In this document: in pieces, positions 31,373-42,700 of the stretch
Position numbering within the stretch: position 1 is the first letter of the stretch
How the letters are laid out: each line of letters begins with the position of its first letter
Assembly: GCA_916613615.1 (NCBI GenBank)
Contig: OU744724.1
Coordinates: 32,623,607 to 32,687,606, forward strand
Direction: 5' to 3'
Origin: Steromphala cineraria
Taxonomy: Eukaryota > Mollusca > Gastropoda > Trochida > Trochidae
Length of the DNA: 64,000 nt
The notes under the pieces: model-generated
Databases searched by the model: none
Seen by the model: only the letters and a program-made list of their open reading frames with translations
What the model was told of the DNA's origin: nothing
Position numbers and translations under genes: made by a program

Positions 31373-34300
31373 TACAGCTGACAAGTGTAGAGGACAATAC
31401 AGGGTGACATGCTACGTCCATACACACTCCGAGATCTGTGTCGAGAGACTTCTTCAGTTTTCCTGTCTGGTAGTCGTAGCAATGAATCTTCCCATCAGAG
31501 CTGCCACTGTAGATCAGGCTTCCGTCTCGACTTACATCAAACCCTATACTGTAGCCCAGCAACTGAAATAACATTGTTTGAATAAAGGGGTCATAAAGAA
31601 ATAGCACAGTATTCATAGTATATGCTGAAATCAAATAACACAACAACAAAATCAAAGTTTTAAAAGTGTTTAATAAAAGACTGTTGTCATTAGTTGATCT
31701 TTGCAAATTTAAAACTGGGTACATTTTCTCAGTTTTAGCAATGCAATTAGATTGAACTCTTTTCTTTCTCCTAAGAGCAAATACTTTATCAAGGACATCA
31801 TTAATTCCATAACATTTGAGGGCTGGAACGCACTTTAAAAATGTTGAAATAGTTGCAAATGTCAGAGGACAGATTGATGTAAGTGATTATTTAATTGGCC
31901 CACATAGATATTTTCCTTGGTCTAGTTTTTAATCCCTTTTAATACAATGACAGCACGATTTCCTTTTTTCGCCAAGATATGTTTATTTTGTTGAGCCCCT
32001 ATTAAACTGATAAGGAATACAGCTAAGAATCTATCGCATGGCCCTTACCTTATGTCCCTCAAACCTCTTGGAGCGGACCATCTTGAAGGGGCGGTTAACA
32101 GAGAACAAGGCAATGTAGCCTCCGTGTGACTGGGCCAGAAAGTGACCGGAACTTGGATGCAGCTTCATACGAGTACACGAGTAGCGCTCCTGGGAATTGA
32201 AGTTAACCATTAGTATAAGTAATTGATACAGATTGCTGTATGATAAATTTCCTCAATTTAACAAACCTACTGTGTTATGAGATTTGGTACATTTTTGTGT
32301 TCCTATCAGTTTTAGAGACATGAATACTTTCCCAAATTGAACATCCTATCTGACATGATATGACTTTTAAAAAATGTTTCAATAAACCAGGTATAAAAAA
32401 ATGAAGCAAAAAGTTGAATCAACATTGACTGTAAACAAATGCCAGTAAAGTCTATTTTGTATTCATTTCACTGAGATAAATGAGTTCATTTATGAAGCAT
32501 GTTATAACTTCATCATTCAAAGTCAAAAAAGCAAAAAATGTCGGGATGAACTCATTTATCTCAGTGAAATGAATACAAAATAGACTTTACTGGCATTTGT
32601 GCTTTGAAAAATAAAAAGCCCCTGTATGTACCTTATCAATGAGTCAAAAGCACTTTGTCAAATCAAGTCAGTCTAGCATTTATTCTTTCTAATAACACAC
32701 CATGATCATAAGGCAAGACAAGAGCAAATTGGAAAGTAATTAACGTATGAGTCCTGACTTTTAAAATCACCCAATCTTTCAAAAATCTGCAAGTAGCTTA
32801 CTTTCAGGCAATTTTTCAAATCCTGTACCCACCTGGTATATCTGGTTGGAGAGAGTGACCCCCGAGTGATAGTCCCAGGCCATGACGTTCCGGTCAGCCG
32901 AGTCTCTCGTTACCATGTCCGTACAGGTGAACACTATGTTCCCATCTTGACCGAACAACAGATCCTGCACCTGAGGAATTTTGATTTAATTGGTAATTAG
33001 ATCTACAAAATATTTGCTTTTGATCTACGAGATGAAATTAGTATATATCTAGTATTTATCAATATAAATATTACACAATCAATGCCACAGTAGGATAACA
33101 AGAAAGGAATTTGAACAGGAAGTGATTTTTACTTTAGCGTGTGCGAGGCAACAAAAAGTGAAAAACAGTTTGATTTTACTAAATCTTTTAAAAATTTGAC
33201 AGTTGAATTCATAGAGAACTTGTTATGTTACAAAGTTTTGTTTGGTTTTCACTTTTTTTATAAACACTTCTAAGAAGGTATAAACTTTAAAGTTCATTTC
33301 GCAAAATTCTTATTTAGAAATGATGCTGTTTTTGATTCAGCAGAGAAAATACAAAACCTTCAGTGTCTATGTAACTATAACATTAAGCAACCACTTTATG
33401 AACAGTCAATATTATCCGTTTCACTCCTATACTGAGTCTAGAAAGGTCTAGTAGAGGGTCGTGTCAGCCGACCTTTCTGCAACCCTCCCAACGTTATGTA
33501 CGTGCGAAGGCAGACTATTGTGGCTTGGTAAGCTGAGTTCTGATTGGTCAATTCGATATGTGGACTGACGGGACCCTCTACTAGGCCTTTTTAGACTCAG
33601 TATAAAGGTGAAACGGATAATATTGAGGCTAGGTTTACTTAGACTGCTTTATGAAATTTAAAGATATATACCTGTCCCATATCATCCTTGTACTGGAACT
33701 CTCTGCAGGCAGTGTGAGGAGTTCTCACGTCCCAATGAAGCAAGCAGTTTGTAGATCCAGTTAGCACTTGACTTCTCCGCACTGGGTTGAACTTGCCACA
33801 TGTCACATACGTTCTGTGTTCTAGCTTACACACTGCTTTACCTTCAAATTAGGAAAACAAATAAAACTTCAGTGTCTTTCAAAATTGTATCCTTAATCAT
33901 CTTTAGTATTCTGGGGTGAAAACATCCTTTAGTCAATAAATCATTGACTAAAAGCAGCATTTGGTTGCAATCTTCATAAGGTATCTGATTTGGCGATTGA
34001 ATTCTGTCACAGTTGCTTAGATGGGCATAGAAAAGTTTAGAGACGGGGGAAGAGAGTGTAAAAGATTTTATCTGCATATCCAGTAAAAATCTTAGATACC
34101 AAATTGTGACAATGTTTGGAAAGAAACAAAACACAAAGATTCAACAGACCTGTTTCAACATCAGAGAGAACTGCTGTCCTATCATAGCTGCAGCTGAGAA
34201 TATTCCTGCCATCGGCACTCCACTCCGCATCTTTCACAGCCTTCCCATGATGCTTTAGTTCTCTCATTGGCAAGTCTTCATTAGACCAAGCATTCCACAC

Positions 34301-34951
34301 TTTCACAGTTGAGTCCATACTTGCTGACAAAAACAAGTGACTGAATTGTGGATTGTTCCATTTCACTCTATTAACAACACCCGCATGAGCAGTAATGTGA
34401 AGTTCCTCACTTTCAGCTGGTCGACTTCTGTGTTGGGAATGAACACCTGGTTTAACCTTATGGTGGACGTAGAAAATCTTCTTTGTCATACCAGCAGGAT
34501 TTGTTTGAACAATTTGTTGTTTAAGGGATTCTGTTTTAGCATTCTTGGAAGATACTTCTTGATAATTTCTTTCATGTGATCTTTTAGACCTAAAGCCTTG
34601 ATTTTGATTAGAATTTTGATATTTCTGAGACGATTTCAGTTCTTCAAAATTCATTGACAGCTGATTGCTTCTCTCTTTAGCTACTTGCAAATCATCAGTT
34701 GATAAGGCAGACCAGAATTCACTACGAGGAACTTCCAACACAGACTTCTCTAAACCAAGAGATTTCCTACGATCATCATCATCAGCATCCTCTTGATCGT
34801 CATGTTCACCATCACTGAATTCAATTCCAAAATAATTCTGACTTGCCTCTTTAGCATCAAATTTCTTTTCTTCACCTGTAGGCACCGGCACTTCTACATT
34901 TTCATCTTCACTCTCTTCAGAGCTGACATCATATGACTGCAAGAGATCCAT
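31341..34951 (-). CDS. WDR25: WD repeat-containing protein 25
   Basis: A WD40 protein related to the splicing factor PRP17/CDC40; the cellular role of WDR25 is poorly known. Coding exons on the minus strand: 34951-34150, 33841-33672, 32970-32833, 32189-32049, 31562-31341. Phases join as 1, 0, 0, 0, giving 490 residues. The first 180 residues are acidic and disordered (SSEESEDENVEVP, then a FGIEFSDGEHDD segment). WD repeats follow from about residue 185 (HAGVVNRVKWNN, SMDSTVKVWNAW, DRTAVLSD, LLHWDVRTP). RDSADRNVMAWDYHSG and TLSNQIYQ are hallmarks of WDR25, and the C-terminus ends SWGGNVKVFH as in vertebrates. Donors are GT; the first (CAG|GTCTGT) is weak. An acceptor at 34974 suggests a 5' UTR exon upstream. 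Introns carry two MITEs. Length is close to the human protein. Confidence 0.92.
32436..32599. mobile_element. Perfect-arm foldback in a WDR25 intron
   Basis: Two 54-bp arms (32436-32489 and 32546-32599) are exact reverse complements, starting CAAATGCCAGTAAAGTCTAT. The loop is 56 bp. Perfect arms suggest recent insertion or gene conversion. It lies between coding exons 3 and 4. Confidence 0.85.
33417..33625. mobile_element. MITE with ~55-bp inverted ends in a WDR25 intron
   Basis: Left end CAATATTATCCGTTTCACTC and right end GTGAAACGGATAATATTG pair, then inward ACTGAGTCTAGAAAGG with CCTTTTTAGACTCAGT and CTAGTAGAGGGTC with GACCCTCTACTAG. It sits between exons 2 and 3. Confidence 0.75.
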
Positions 34952-34973
34952 CTTGCTTACTGAGGCATTCAGA

Positions 34974-35317
34974 CTGAAACAATAACATAGCGGAATGTAC
35001 TCAATTTAAAATATCTCATTAAAAAGGATTTCACGTTTGAAAATTACCAAGTTGACTAATCAGTGTCTTGGGCCAATAGCTACTTATAATTGCTGAACTT
35101 CTTAGCCATCAAAATTTAATTGACATTTGCACTAGTCGACTTTACCCTTGTTTTATTTATGTGACCATCATAAAGAAAAAGAATGTGTGTAACATGTCAT
35201 GTGTGAACTTCTGCAATCAAGCAGTTTTCTTTCTGACATGTTGTGACTAGTAACTGAAATATTGTTATTACAATGAGTAAGTCCTTTTATAACAAGTATT
35301 TGTCACAAAGGTAACAA
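34974..35317. other. WDR25 5' side, nothing else seen
   Basis: AT-rich sequence upstream of the WDR25 acceptor. No TATA box, CpG-rich block or ORF could be assigned. Confidence 0.35.
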
Positions 35318-35663
35318 GATCCCCCGCCGCAAATTGATGTTAACAACAAGAAGCGGGACGGACGTATGGACGGACCTACGGAGCTGAATACTATGTCCAC
35401 CGTGAAGACTCAAGGTTAATGGGTTGATGAGATATGGCGCTAACAACATTTTCAAAACTGGTCAAGGTCTCGCCATGACCTTGAAAATGAGGTCAAGGTC
35501 ACCGAAAACTTTTCAGGTCTGTGTATTCCCCAGATGAAGACTGGTACCAAGTTTGAAGATTCTAGGTTGAGCGGTTCATTAGATATCGCGCTAACAAGAA
35601 GCGGGACGAACGTACGGAGCTGAATACTATATCCCGTTTCGCGCTAAACGAGCGGCGGGGGAT
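35318..35663 (+). mobile_element. Tandem-core element B, single-unit copy
   Basis: Ends GATCCCCCGCCGC and GCGGCGGGGGAT are inverted. GACGGACGTATGGACGGACC lies near the left end, and one core unit of the 151-bp type (CTAACAACATTTTCAAAACT...AGGTCAAGGTCACC) is inside. The longer copy is at 54588-55832. Confidence 0.8.
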
Positions 35664-36708
35664 AACTAGGGGAGACAATTCATTAATTTATATAAATCAT
35701 AAATTTGGTATATATGTTTGATTACAAAAATGTCTATCTTTAGACTACACTTTCCGGCGGCAATACAGTTTTGACAACTATAAGAGTTTCCTGTATCAAT
35801 CCGTTTATTTAACTGTATCTAAGGTAATTAATGTTTCATAAATTCTTTATTACCCTCATATTACCCCATACCTATTTCTTTGGTAATAAGCAGTAAATCT
35901 CAGTAAACTTAAGCACTGACAACAACAAACATTATGAACATTGTAATTGATAAGAGACATATTTCCTCATCATTTGATGTTAATTTTACAATTATTTCAT
36001 TCTTTTGTTGATTTTTATTGACACTTTCCAAATAGGTGATAATTTTTGTTAATTTGTTGGGTGTCACCTGTTTTCATGGTATTTTTCTTAGGATAAATTA
36101 TGACAATACAACACAAGCAACAATGAAAAAGTTTATTGTGTTTGAAACATAGGTCGATGGTGTGGAATAGCATATAAATCACAGATGTCAAATGTTTAGA
36201 TAATTTCCACACCAATTCCAATTAGTTTTCTGTCACAAATATTTAGCAAAAAATGTTGAAATTCTGGCTAATAAAATAAATCATGTGGCAACAAGGTATA
36301 TGTTTGGTAATACAAATATTTAGAAGCCAAATGACATGAACCTAAAGATTCTGTTTGATGAATCCGAGAAAAAATGTAGGTGTCTAAGCAATACATCACT
36401 TGCTTTGCCCTAAAAAATTCTGATAATAGCAAAAAATATACAAGAAATACTCTTTCTGTAATTCCAAATAATTTTAAATAGAACAGGGATAACCATAAAA
36501 AAACTATTTGATTTAGGATTTGGATAACTATTTGATTTAGGATTTGGATTTCATTATCTTGCCATAATAGACGTAAAAAATTTGAAAGGATTTTTTTTGG
36601 TAAAAGTCACCCAGAAAAGTTGTCCAAAAAAAGGATTCCGTGAAAAGCTTTAAATATCGTTCAGTTTTCATCACTCAACTGAGGAGTAAACAGATCAGTT
36701 AATTAAGA
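35664..36708. other. Intergenic, no gene seen
   Basis: AT-rich, with a local direct repeat (AACTATTTGATTTAGGATTT twice at about 36501-36549). No gene seen. Confidence 0.4.
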
Positions 36709-36867
36709 AATAAAGTAGCCCTAACCATCATGTGTTTTGCAATAAAGTATAGTTTTGCCCTGGACTATTACAGTTAAAGCATGAGGCCGAAGGCGTTTAA
36801 CGTTATAATAGTTCAGGGCAAAACTATACTTTATTGCAAAACACATGATGGTTAGGGCTACTTTATT
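36709..36867. mobile_element. Near-perfect foldback, 62-bp arms
   Basis: Arms 36709-36770 and 36806-36867 differ at one base; they start AATAAAGTAGCCCTAACCAT. The 35-bp loop includes GAGGCCGAAGGCGTTTAACG. A piece of the arm (ACTATACTTTATTGC) recurs at about 39010, next to three CRE-like sites. Confidence 0.85.
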
Positions 36868-36927
36868 ACTTTCTAGTATGTCGATTTTTACTCGTTTAAG
36901 TTATTTCTACCCCAAATATAAATAGAG

Positions 36928-37069
36928 AATACTAAACGACGTCCAGTTTAATAACATATTTATGAAACGAGTGGATGGTATTCGTATTTAACGAGCGAAA
37001 GCGAGTTAAATACCAATACTATCCACGAGTTTCATAAATATGTTATTAAACTGGACGGAGTTTAGTATT
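36928..37069. mobile_element. Foldback element, 142 bp
   Basis: Left AATACTAAACGACGTCCAGT and right ACTGGACGGAGTTTAGTATT continue as a nearly full-length hairpin (TTTAATAACATATTTATGAA and complement) around the centre TTAACGAGCGAAAGCGAGTTAA. It lies only 60 bp from the previous foldback. Confidence 0.85.
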
Positions 37070-38130
37070 TTATTTATTACACTCTTTAAATTATTGATAT
37101 AAAATGAAAATAATGTTTAATCTCCATTCTCGTAGTTGTGCGTAGGAATACAATTCTTACAATGGATGCATATATAGTGTCATTAGACTTTGAGCAATGA
37201 ACAACTAGGTCATGAGTTAGTCCGTTAATAACAGCTTTAATTTTGAACAGTGCAAATTGAAAACTCTCATTCAATTATTGTTGTGTTATAGTTCCTATAA
37301 ACGCAAATTTGCGATTCAATAAAGCCATCTGTCGCTGAATAATTGTGCGAATGAACGTTAGATTGTGTGAATGAATGTCAAGTGATTGTGACGTCATCGG
37401 AATGTGCGTTTTCAAGAGCGATTCAGTAAGTTTGAGCTAGTGTCAGTGGGAGGAACACTGTCCTTGTTTGCGATCCATGATGAGGATAGATTGGGGAATA
37501 CCCTCCTCAAAATTAAAATTTCATCTAAATCCTAAAATCAAAAGGACCGCTGTTTTGAATAACGAGCTCGTCGTTGAGCTGCCAAACGCTGCTTGGAGCT
37601 TAGGGCTGCAAGGGAGATAACTCTAAAAACTTTCTAGCGTTTCGACGAATTTGAACTTGTTGCCGATAAACATAACATTGCTAATGCTTACGGTATCATT
37701 AAACATTGGGCAAACATTTGGCTGCTTTATCGAAATTCTGAAGTACTGACGCTGACATTTCAAGAATCCACCTTAATTGGAAGGGATGATCTTGCCAGAT
37801 CTACCATCGAATGCCGACTAGACTCCGATTCCCATGTCCTGTTTACATTTGATGAATGTTTTGGAGGTATAACTGATTCTTTGTTTTGTTTCTCAGACAG
37901 TTTAATCATAAACAAATAAACACTTTTTAAAAAAGAATTTTACTTTTATCTTGTATATTTTTCGTTTGGACTGAAAACAATATTCTTAAGTCGCAATTTT
38001 GATTGACATCATCAACCGATAACTTGTCATGCGATTGCAGGAAAGTAGTTCCGGATGCGATCGCTTTCACGTGCAATGTTTCACAACAGTGTTGAATAAC
38101 ATGTCATTGTTTCACAGGCTTGCAGTGATT
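37070..38130. other. Intergenic, no gene seen
   Basis: Contains one TGACGTCA at 37389-37396, otherwise no gene or clear repeat. Confidence 0.35.
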
Positions 38131-38832
38131 TCGCAGACAAAACAATCTCGTAGACACGGGAATTTCGCAGACAAAACAATCTCGTAGACAGTGATCTCGT
38201 AGACAGTAATTAATTTGTATTTCTAAGTCAAAATTGACTATTATTTTTAACTATCATTGAATTTTATAGTAGTTCATATCCTTATCGCATGAATATATAT
38301 CATGGGGTGTAGGTCTTTTAGTAGGAGTTAATTTAGGTCTGTTCGATGTCCAGATCTATGTTTGATGAGATCATGTTTAGTGTTATTATGAAATAAAACA
38401 GATTGTGTTGTTTTTAATGTTTCTTATAGACTGTTACAATAATTATCTTTGATTGGAAACAAACAAATAACCTAAGTCACATACAAAATACAATCCAAAA
38501 CCTAAGGTACCAGACAAAACTTCTATCACTGTCTTGATTGAATAGTTTTCTTAACAAATTACGCATAGTCACAATCCAATTAAATAGTTAATTAACAAAC
38601 AAGGTATTGTAGTAGACGATTGACGATAGATGTTTTAATAACTAATTTTTTCTATAATTGACCAATTACCTCAATTCATTTTATTTAAAGATCAAACAAG
38701 AACTCCAAGAATTGAAAGTAACACATGTTAGTATTAGTAAATATACTATTTGGAAACCTGTCTACGAGCTCACTGCTCCATTTGTCTACGACTCCACCGG
38801 ATTTCGTGTCTACGAGCCGGTTTTGTCTACGA
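38131..38832. mobile_element. Possible DNA element with clustered subterminal 9-mers
   Basis: Left cluster: TCGCAGACA at 38131 and 38165, TCGTAGACA at 38148, 38182 and 38197 (spacings 17, 17, 17, 15). Right cluster, opposite orientation: TGTCTACGA at 38759, 38783, 38807 and 38824 (spacings 24, 24, 17). Inverted clusters at two ends resemble subterminal transposase-binding repeats of hAT-like elements. The 550-bp middle has no ORF. Exact ends are unclear; GTTGAA words about 40 bp outside both clusters are candidates. Confidence 0.5.
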
Positions 38833-38947
38833 CTTTACCGCATCCCGTTTCACAACTGTAGTATCTTCAACGAGAGTGTAATAAAAATATTTTGTAAATC
38901 ACTTTAGGCCGCAAATTAAAAATCCTCGATCAGGGCCATAACTATAG

Positions 38948-39000
38948 TGACGTCATAGCCAATTGTTATTGACGTCATGGGTCATTGTTTCGTGACGTCA
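38948..39000. promoter_or_regulatory. Three perfect CRE palindromes upstream of WARS1
   Basis: TGACGTCA at 38948-38955, 38970-38977 and 38993-39000, spaced 22 and 23 bp, about two helical turns. CREB/ATF proteins bind this site. The cluster is about 760 bp before the WARS1 start codon, but it adjoins a fragment of the 36709 foldback, so it may be repeat-borne. Confidence 0.4.
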
Positions 39001-39634
39001 CTCAAAAACTATACTTTATTGCGGAATAAAGGATGGACGGCGCCTTTGATCTTTACGGGAACAATACTAGAAATGTTGATAATTTGTGATTATGAAATTT
39101 ACAAATTGATCAGTTTTTATCTTAAATAGTCAATCCACTGAAGTGATAGGCATTAAATGATTCTTTTTAGCAACAGTATGTCTCCATAAAGGACACTAGT
39201 ATTCATGAAGTTTTGCAAATGGGTCTCCCACTCCCAACGTCGAAAAATCGTCTAGAAAAAATTGGCTGGAATGATAACGACACCGAAACGATAAGTTTTT
39301 ATGAAACGGCGTGAAAGTACCAACTTTTCTATTGCAGTCTAACCATGGTCTATGATGTAATTGACTATGAAGCCAATTAGTGCGCGCGTCATTGCAACAA
39401 CGACGGAAAAGTTGAAGAAACCGCATGAAAGACTACAGATATGGACGCAGCCATTTTGAAAATGGCATTTGCTTAAACCAATCAACTCGCGCAACAGCAA
39501 CTTGCTTCAATATTCGGCCAATCACCGCTTGCGTTACACCGGCATTCGTCGTCTGCAGGTGATGCAACACGTGTGCTGGGTTTGACACAACCACTTCCTA
39601 TGTTTATAAGAGTAGCATACGTTATAACTCTGAG

Positions 39635-39640
39635 TATAAA
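39635..39640 (+). promoter_or_regulatory. Possible WARS1 TATA box
   Basis: GAGTATAAAAACTG 120 bp before the WARS1 ATG. Position is plausible for a short 5' UTR, but many animal housekeeping genes lack TATA boxes and AT-rich sequence makes this common by chance. Confidence 0.2.
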
Positions 39641-39759
39641 AACTGTAGTGTTTGATATTTAATTCCATTCGTTGATTAGTTTCTCATCAAGCGATTAGAC
39701 ATAAAGGGCATCGGTAGGATAATTTCTCTGTGAAGATCTGGGCGTAAACCAAGATAAAT

Positions 39760-42700
39760 ATGGCAGATGAACAAGCTTCAGCTGTTGAAAATATGAACAT
39801 TGGCGATGGATCGGCAGCATTGAAAGAAGATTTCGTGGATCCTTGGAATGTTGAAAGTTCATCTGCGAAAGGAATCGACTATGATAAATTGATAGGTAAC
39901 TATATAGGTTTTTTTATAACATGGCAGTATTTATCAGTTGATTAATTTTATTGATTGTTTGCAACAAAAGCATTCCATAAGAATTACCATAACTTTAAGT
40001 AATTCAAAATGTATTATTTTATAAGAGTTACTTTTGAGAAAGATACTCTAATTACTAGAATATTTAATTATTTCATGCTTTAAAAGAATATCTACAGTTA
40101 GAAATGTCAACAACATCGTTTTGGTGAAGTAAACATACAACTCACTGTCTATGCTGCAAATGATGTTACTCTTCAAAGAGAGATAACTCTAACCAAAAGT
40201 CCCCCCACGCTGATTGATATGGATTTGCGGACCAGTCTGATATGGTTGATATGGATTTTCAGACTGGACGGCAATATGGGTGCTATGTCCTTGCCTCTAT
40301 CACCTAGTGACATGCATAACAGCCCCACATTATTGATATATGATAATATCAATTATGAAAATTGTTTTTATGTATGTAAATCATCTATGCTTTGTTAAAT
40401 ACTTCATATATTTAAAAAGTCGACAGGAGTTTTGAATACAATGAATAGCATAGAATATGATTGTTAATATTCTACAACTAATGATCGCTGGGACATGATT
40501 TCAATAATAAATGGTAAATCTGTTTTAGGATTTAAAGAAAGTGCGACCCAAAACTTTAAGAAACATTGATTTATATGGGTACAAAAGAGGCGAACAGATA
40601 TCTATATCCTTAAAGTCAAGACATTCTAAAATGTGCAATAGGGTAATCCCCACATCCAACGTTGCTTTTAAAAAATAAAGTAAACTTACTTTTAGTCTTA
40701 CATGAATTAATTTGAAGAACCTGTATCTTTTAGGTACATTAGTTCTGTCCTTTGACTCTGATTGAGTCATATACACACAATTATAAAACATAGATATTTT
40801 TATATCCTAGACAATATCCCATTCTGAAAAAAATCTCCCTTTAACTAAGCTTAGCATTTATGTCAGTCAATAAGTCAGTTTCTCATTTTTGTTTGTAATT
40901 TCAGTTCGATTTGGAAGTTCCAAGATAGACCAAACACTGATTGACAAGATGGAGAGGGTCACTGGAAAACCAGTTCATCATTTTATAAGGAGAGGCATTT
41001 TCTTTTCACACAGGTTGGTTGTTTTCAGAAGATTTGTGTGACAAGATCCCTATGTTTAAAACACTTATTTAATCAATGAGAATGACATGCAATTCAACGA
41101 CAACAAATTTCATGCCTGTTTGTAATGGCGGTCGACACCGCAAGACCATGAACGAGATTCCTGTCCAAGGGAGATAAGTAACACGACTACTGATCCAAGT
41201 TATACTGATTGAAGCATTCATAAAATACTTACTATCACTACACATTACGTGACAATCTGGTTTCAAGTTCTTTTCAGAGTTATTGTATTTGATTATGCTT
41301 TATTACAGTACTTTTAAAGGTCATTTATGGATCATTCTAAACATACTTTGATGTCCATGATAACAAATGCTTGTTAAGGTATTTGTTCTGTTATGATTTT
41401 TAGTCATAGCGTGTAAACAATAGGAAAACAAGTGAGAGGGTGGATTATTTACATACCTATTAGCAATAAAGGTATTGCGATTTTAGAACTCAAGATGCAA
41501 TTTTAGCTAATTTTGTCTTTTGAGGCGACCTAATGAGCTCATCACATGTTGAACATGGTTGGTAAGCTCATACGTTTTAAAGACTTCTTCTAAGAACTAA
41601 GAGATGAATTTGTTTAAAATTCTTTTCTATAGAATAATAAGAATAAATACATTTGTCATAATATTTTGTCTAGCCACCTAAAATAGAGTGTCTTTGATTA
41701 AAACTAAGCAATTGGTAAGCAAATTATCTCCCTTTGACTGATATCATTAAATTGAAGCATTACCAATATGTTAGTGTAGCTGACAGTCCTGATTTCAATG
41801 AGATTGAGACAGTTGGATCAATTTTAATCTCTGGCAGGACTGAGCTTTCTGTACATGTGCCAAAATTTAAAGTTTCAAAATTAAGTGTTGAACCCTCATC
41901 ATTGATATATATAGTACCTTCAAGTAATGTCTTGCAGGATTAAATCAAACTGCACAAAGGTGGCACACCAATTTGTGTATGGTGTATATTCATCAAGGTT
42001 TGAATAAGTTTGAATAAGACAGTTTTCATTGCACTTCATCAATTGCTGCTGAATTACCTCTTTATCACAATGTTATGAATTTCTATATCTGCTTTAGACT
42101 GCTAAGGTTTCACTATGGATTTGTAACAGGATGACTGATTTGATGTCAAACCTGGACACCTTGTTTTTGCATGATGAAAGATGGTTACTGCATTCGAGTA
42201 GATTGTGATCGAGCCAAAATCTGGAGTTTGGTATATCAATGGCATAAAATTCTAAGAATATCTTTGCAATTGTTCCTTTAAGTAAAGATGTACGGATTGT
42301 AGTCAGGAACTTTATACAATCTGAACATGGTGAACATACAAGGAAATATGGCCGGTCTCAATTGCTAGTCCTCTTTATCGTTTGTTTGATGGGCATTCTA
42401 GAAGTTGTGATGATGAAGAAGATAAAGGCAATATTATGGATATACAACTTCTTTATTCAGATTTGCGACGTTTCGACATAGATACTAATGTCGTTCTCGT
42501 TCTCTTTATCATTGTCTCTAAATTTGTAGAAGTTCATGCACTACAACTGTAACGGCAGTATCACTCGCAGGTGTCAACCTTTTTGTCTAGGTTTGTATTA
42601 TGAGGGCAAAAATTTAATTAATTAATTTATATTTCAGAGACATGCACCAGATACTGGATATGTATGAGAAGAAGAAACCGTTCTATCTGTACACAGGGCG

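Noticed and set aside
31073..31571. Repetitive ORFs with 14-residue units on both strands
   Set aside because: The 42-bp array has a length divisible by three, so several frames stay open; the real coding part here is WDR25 on the minus strand.
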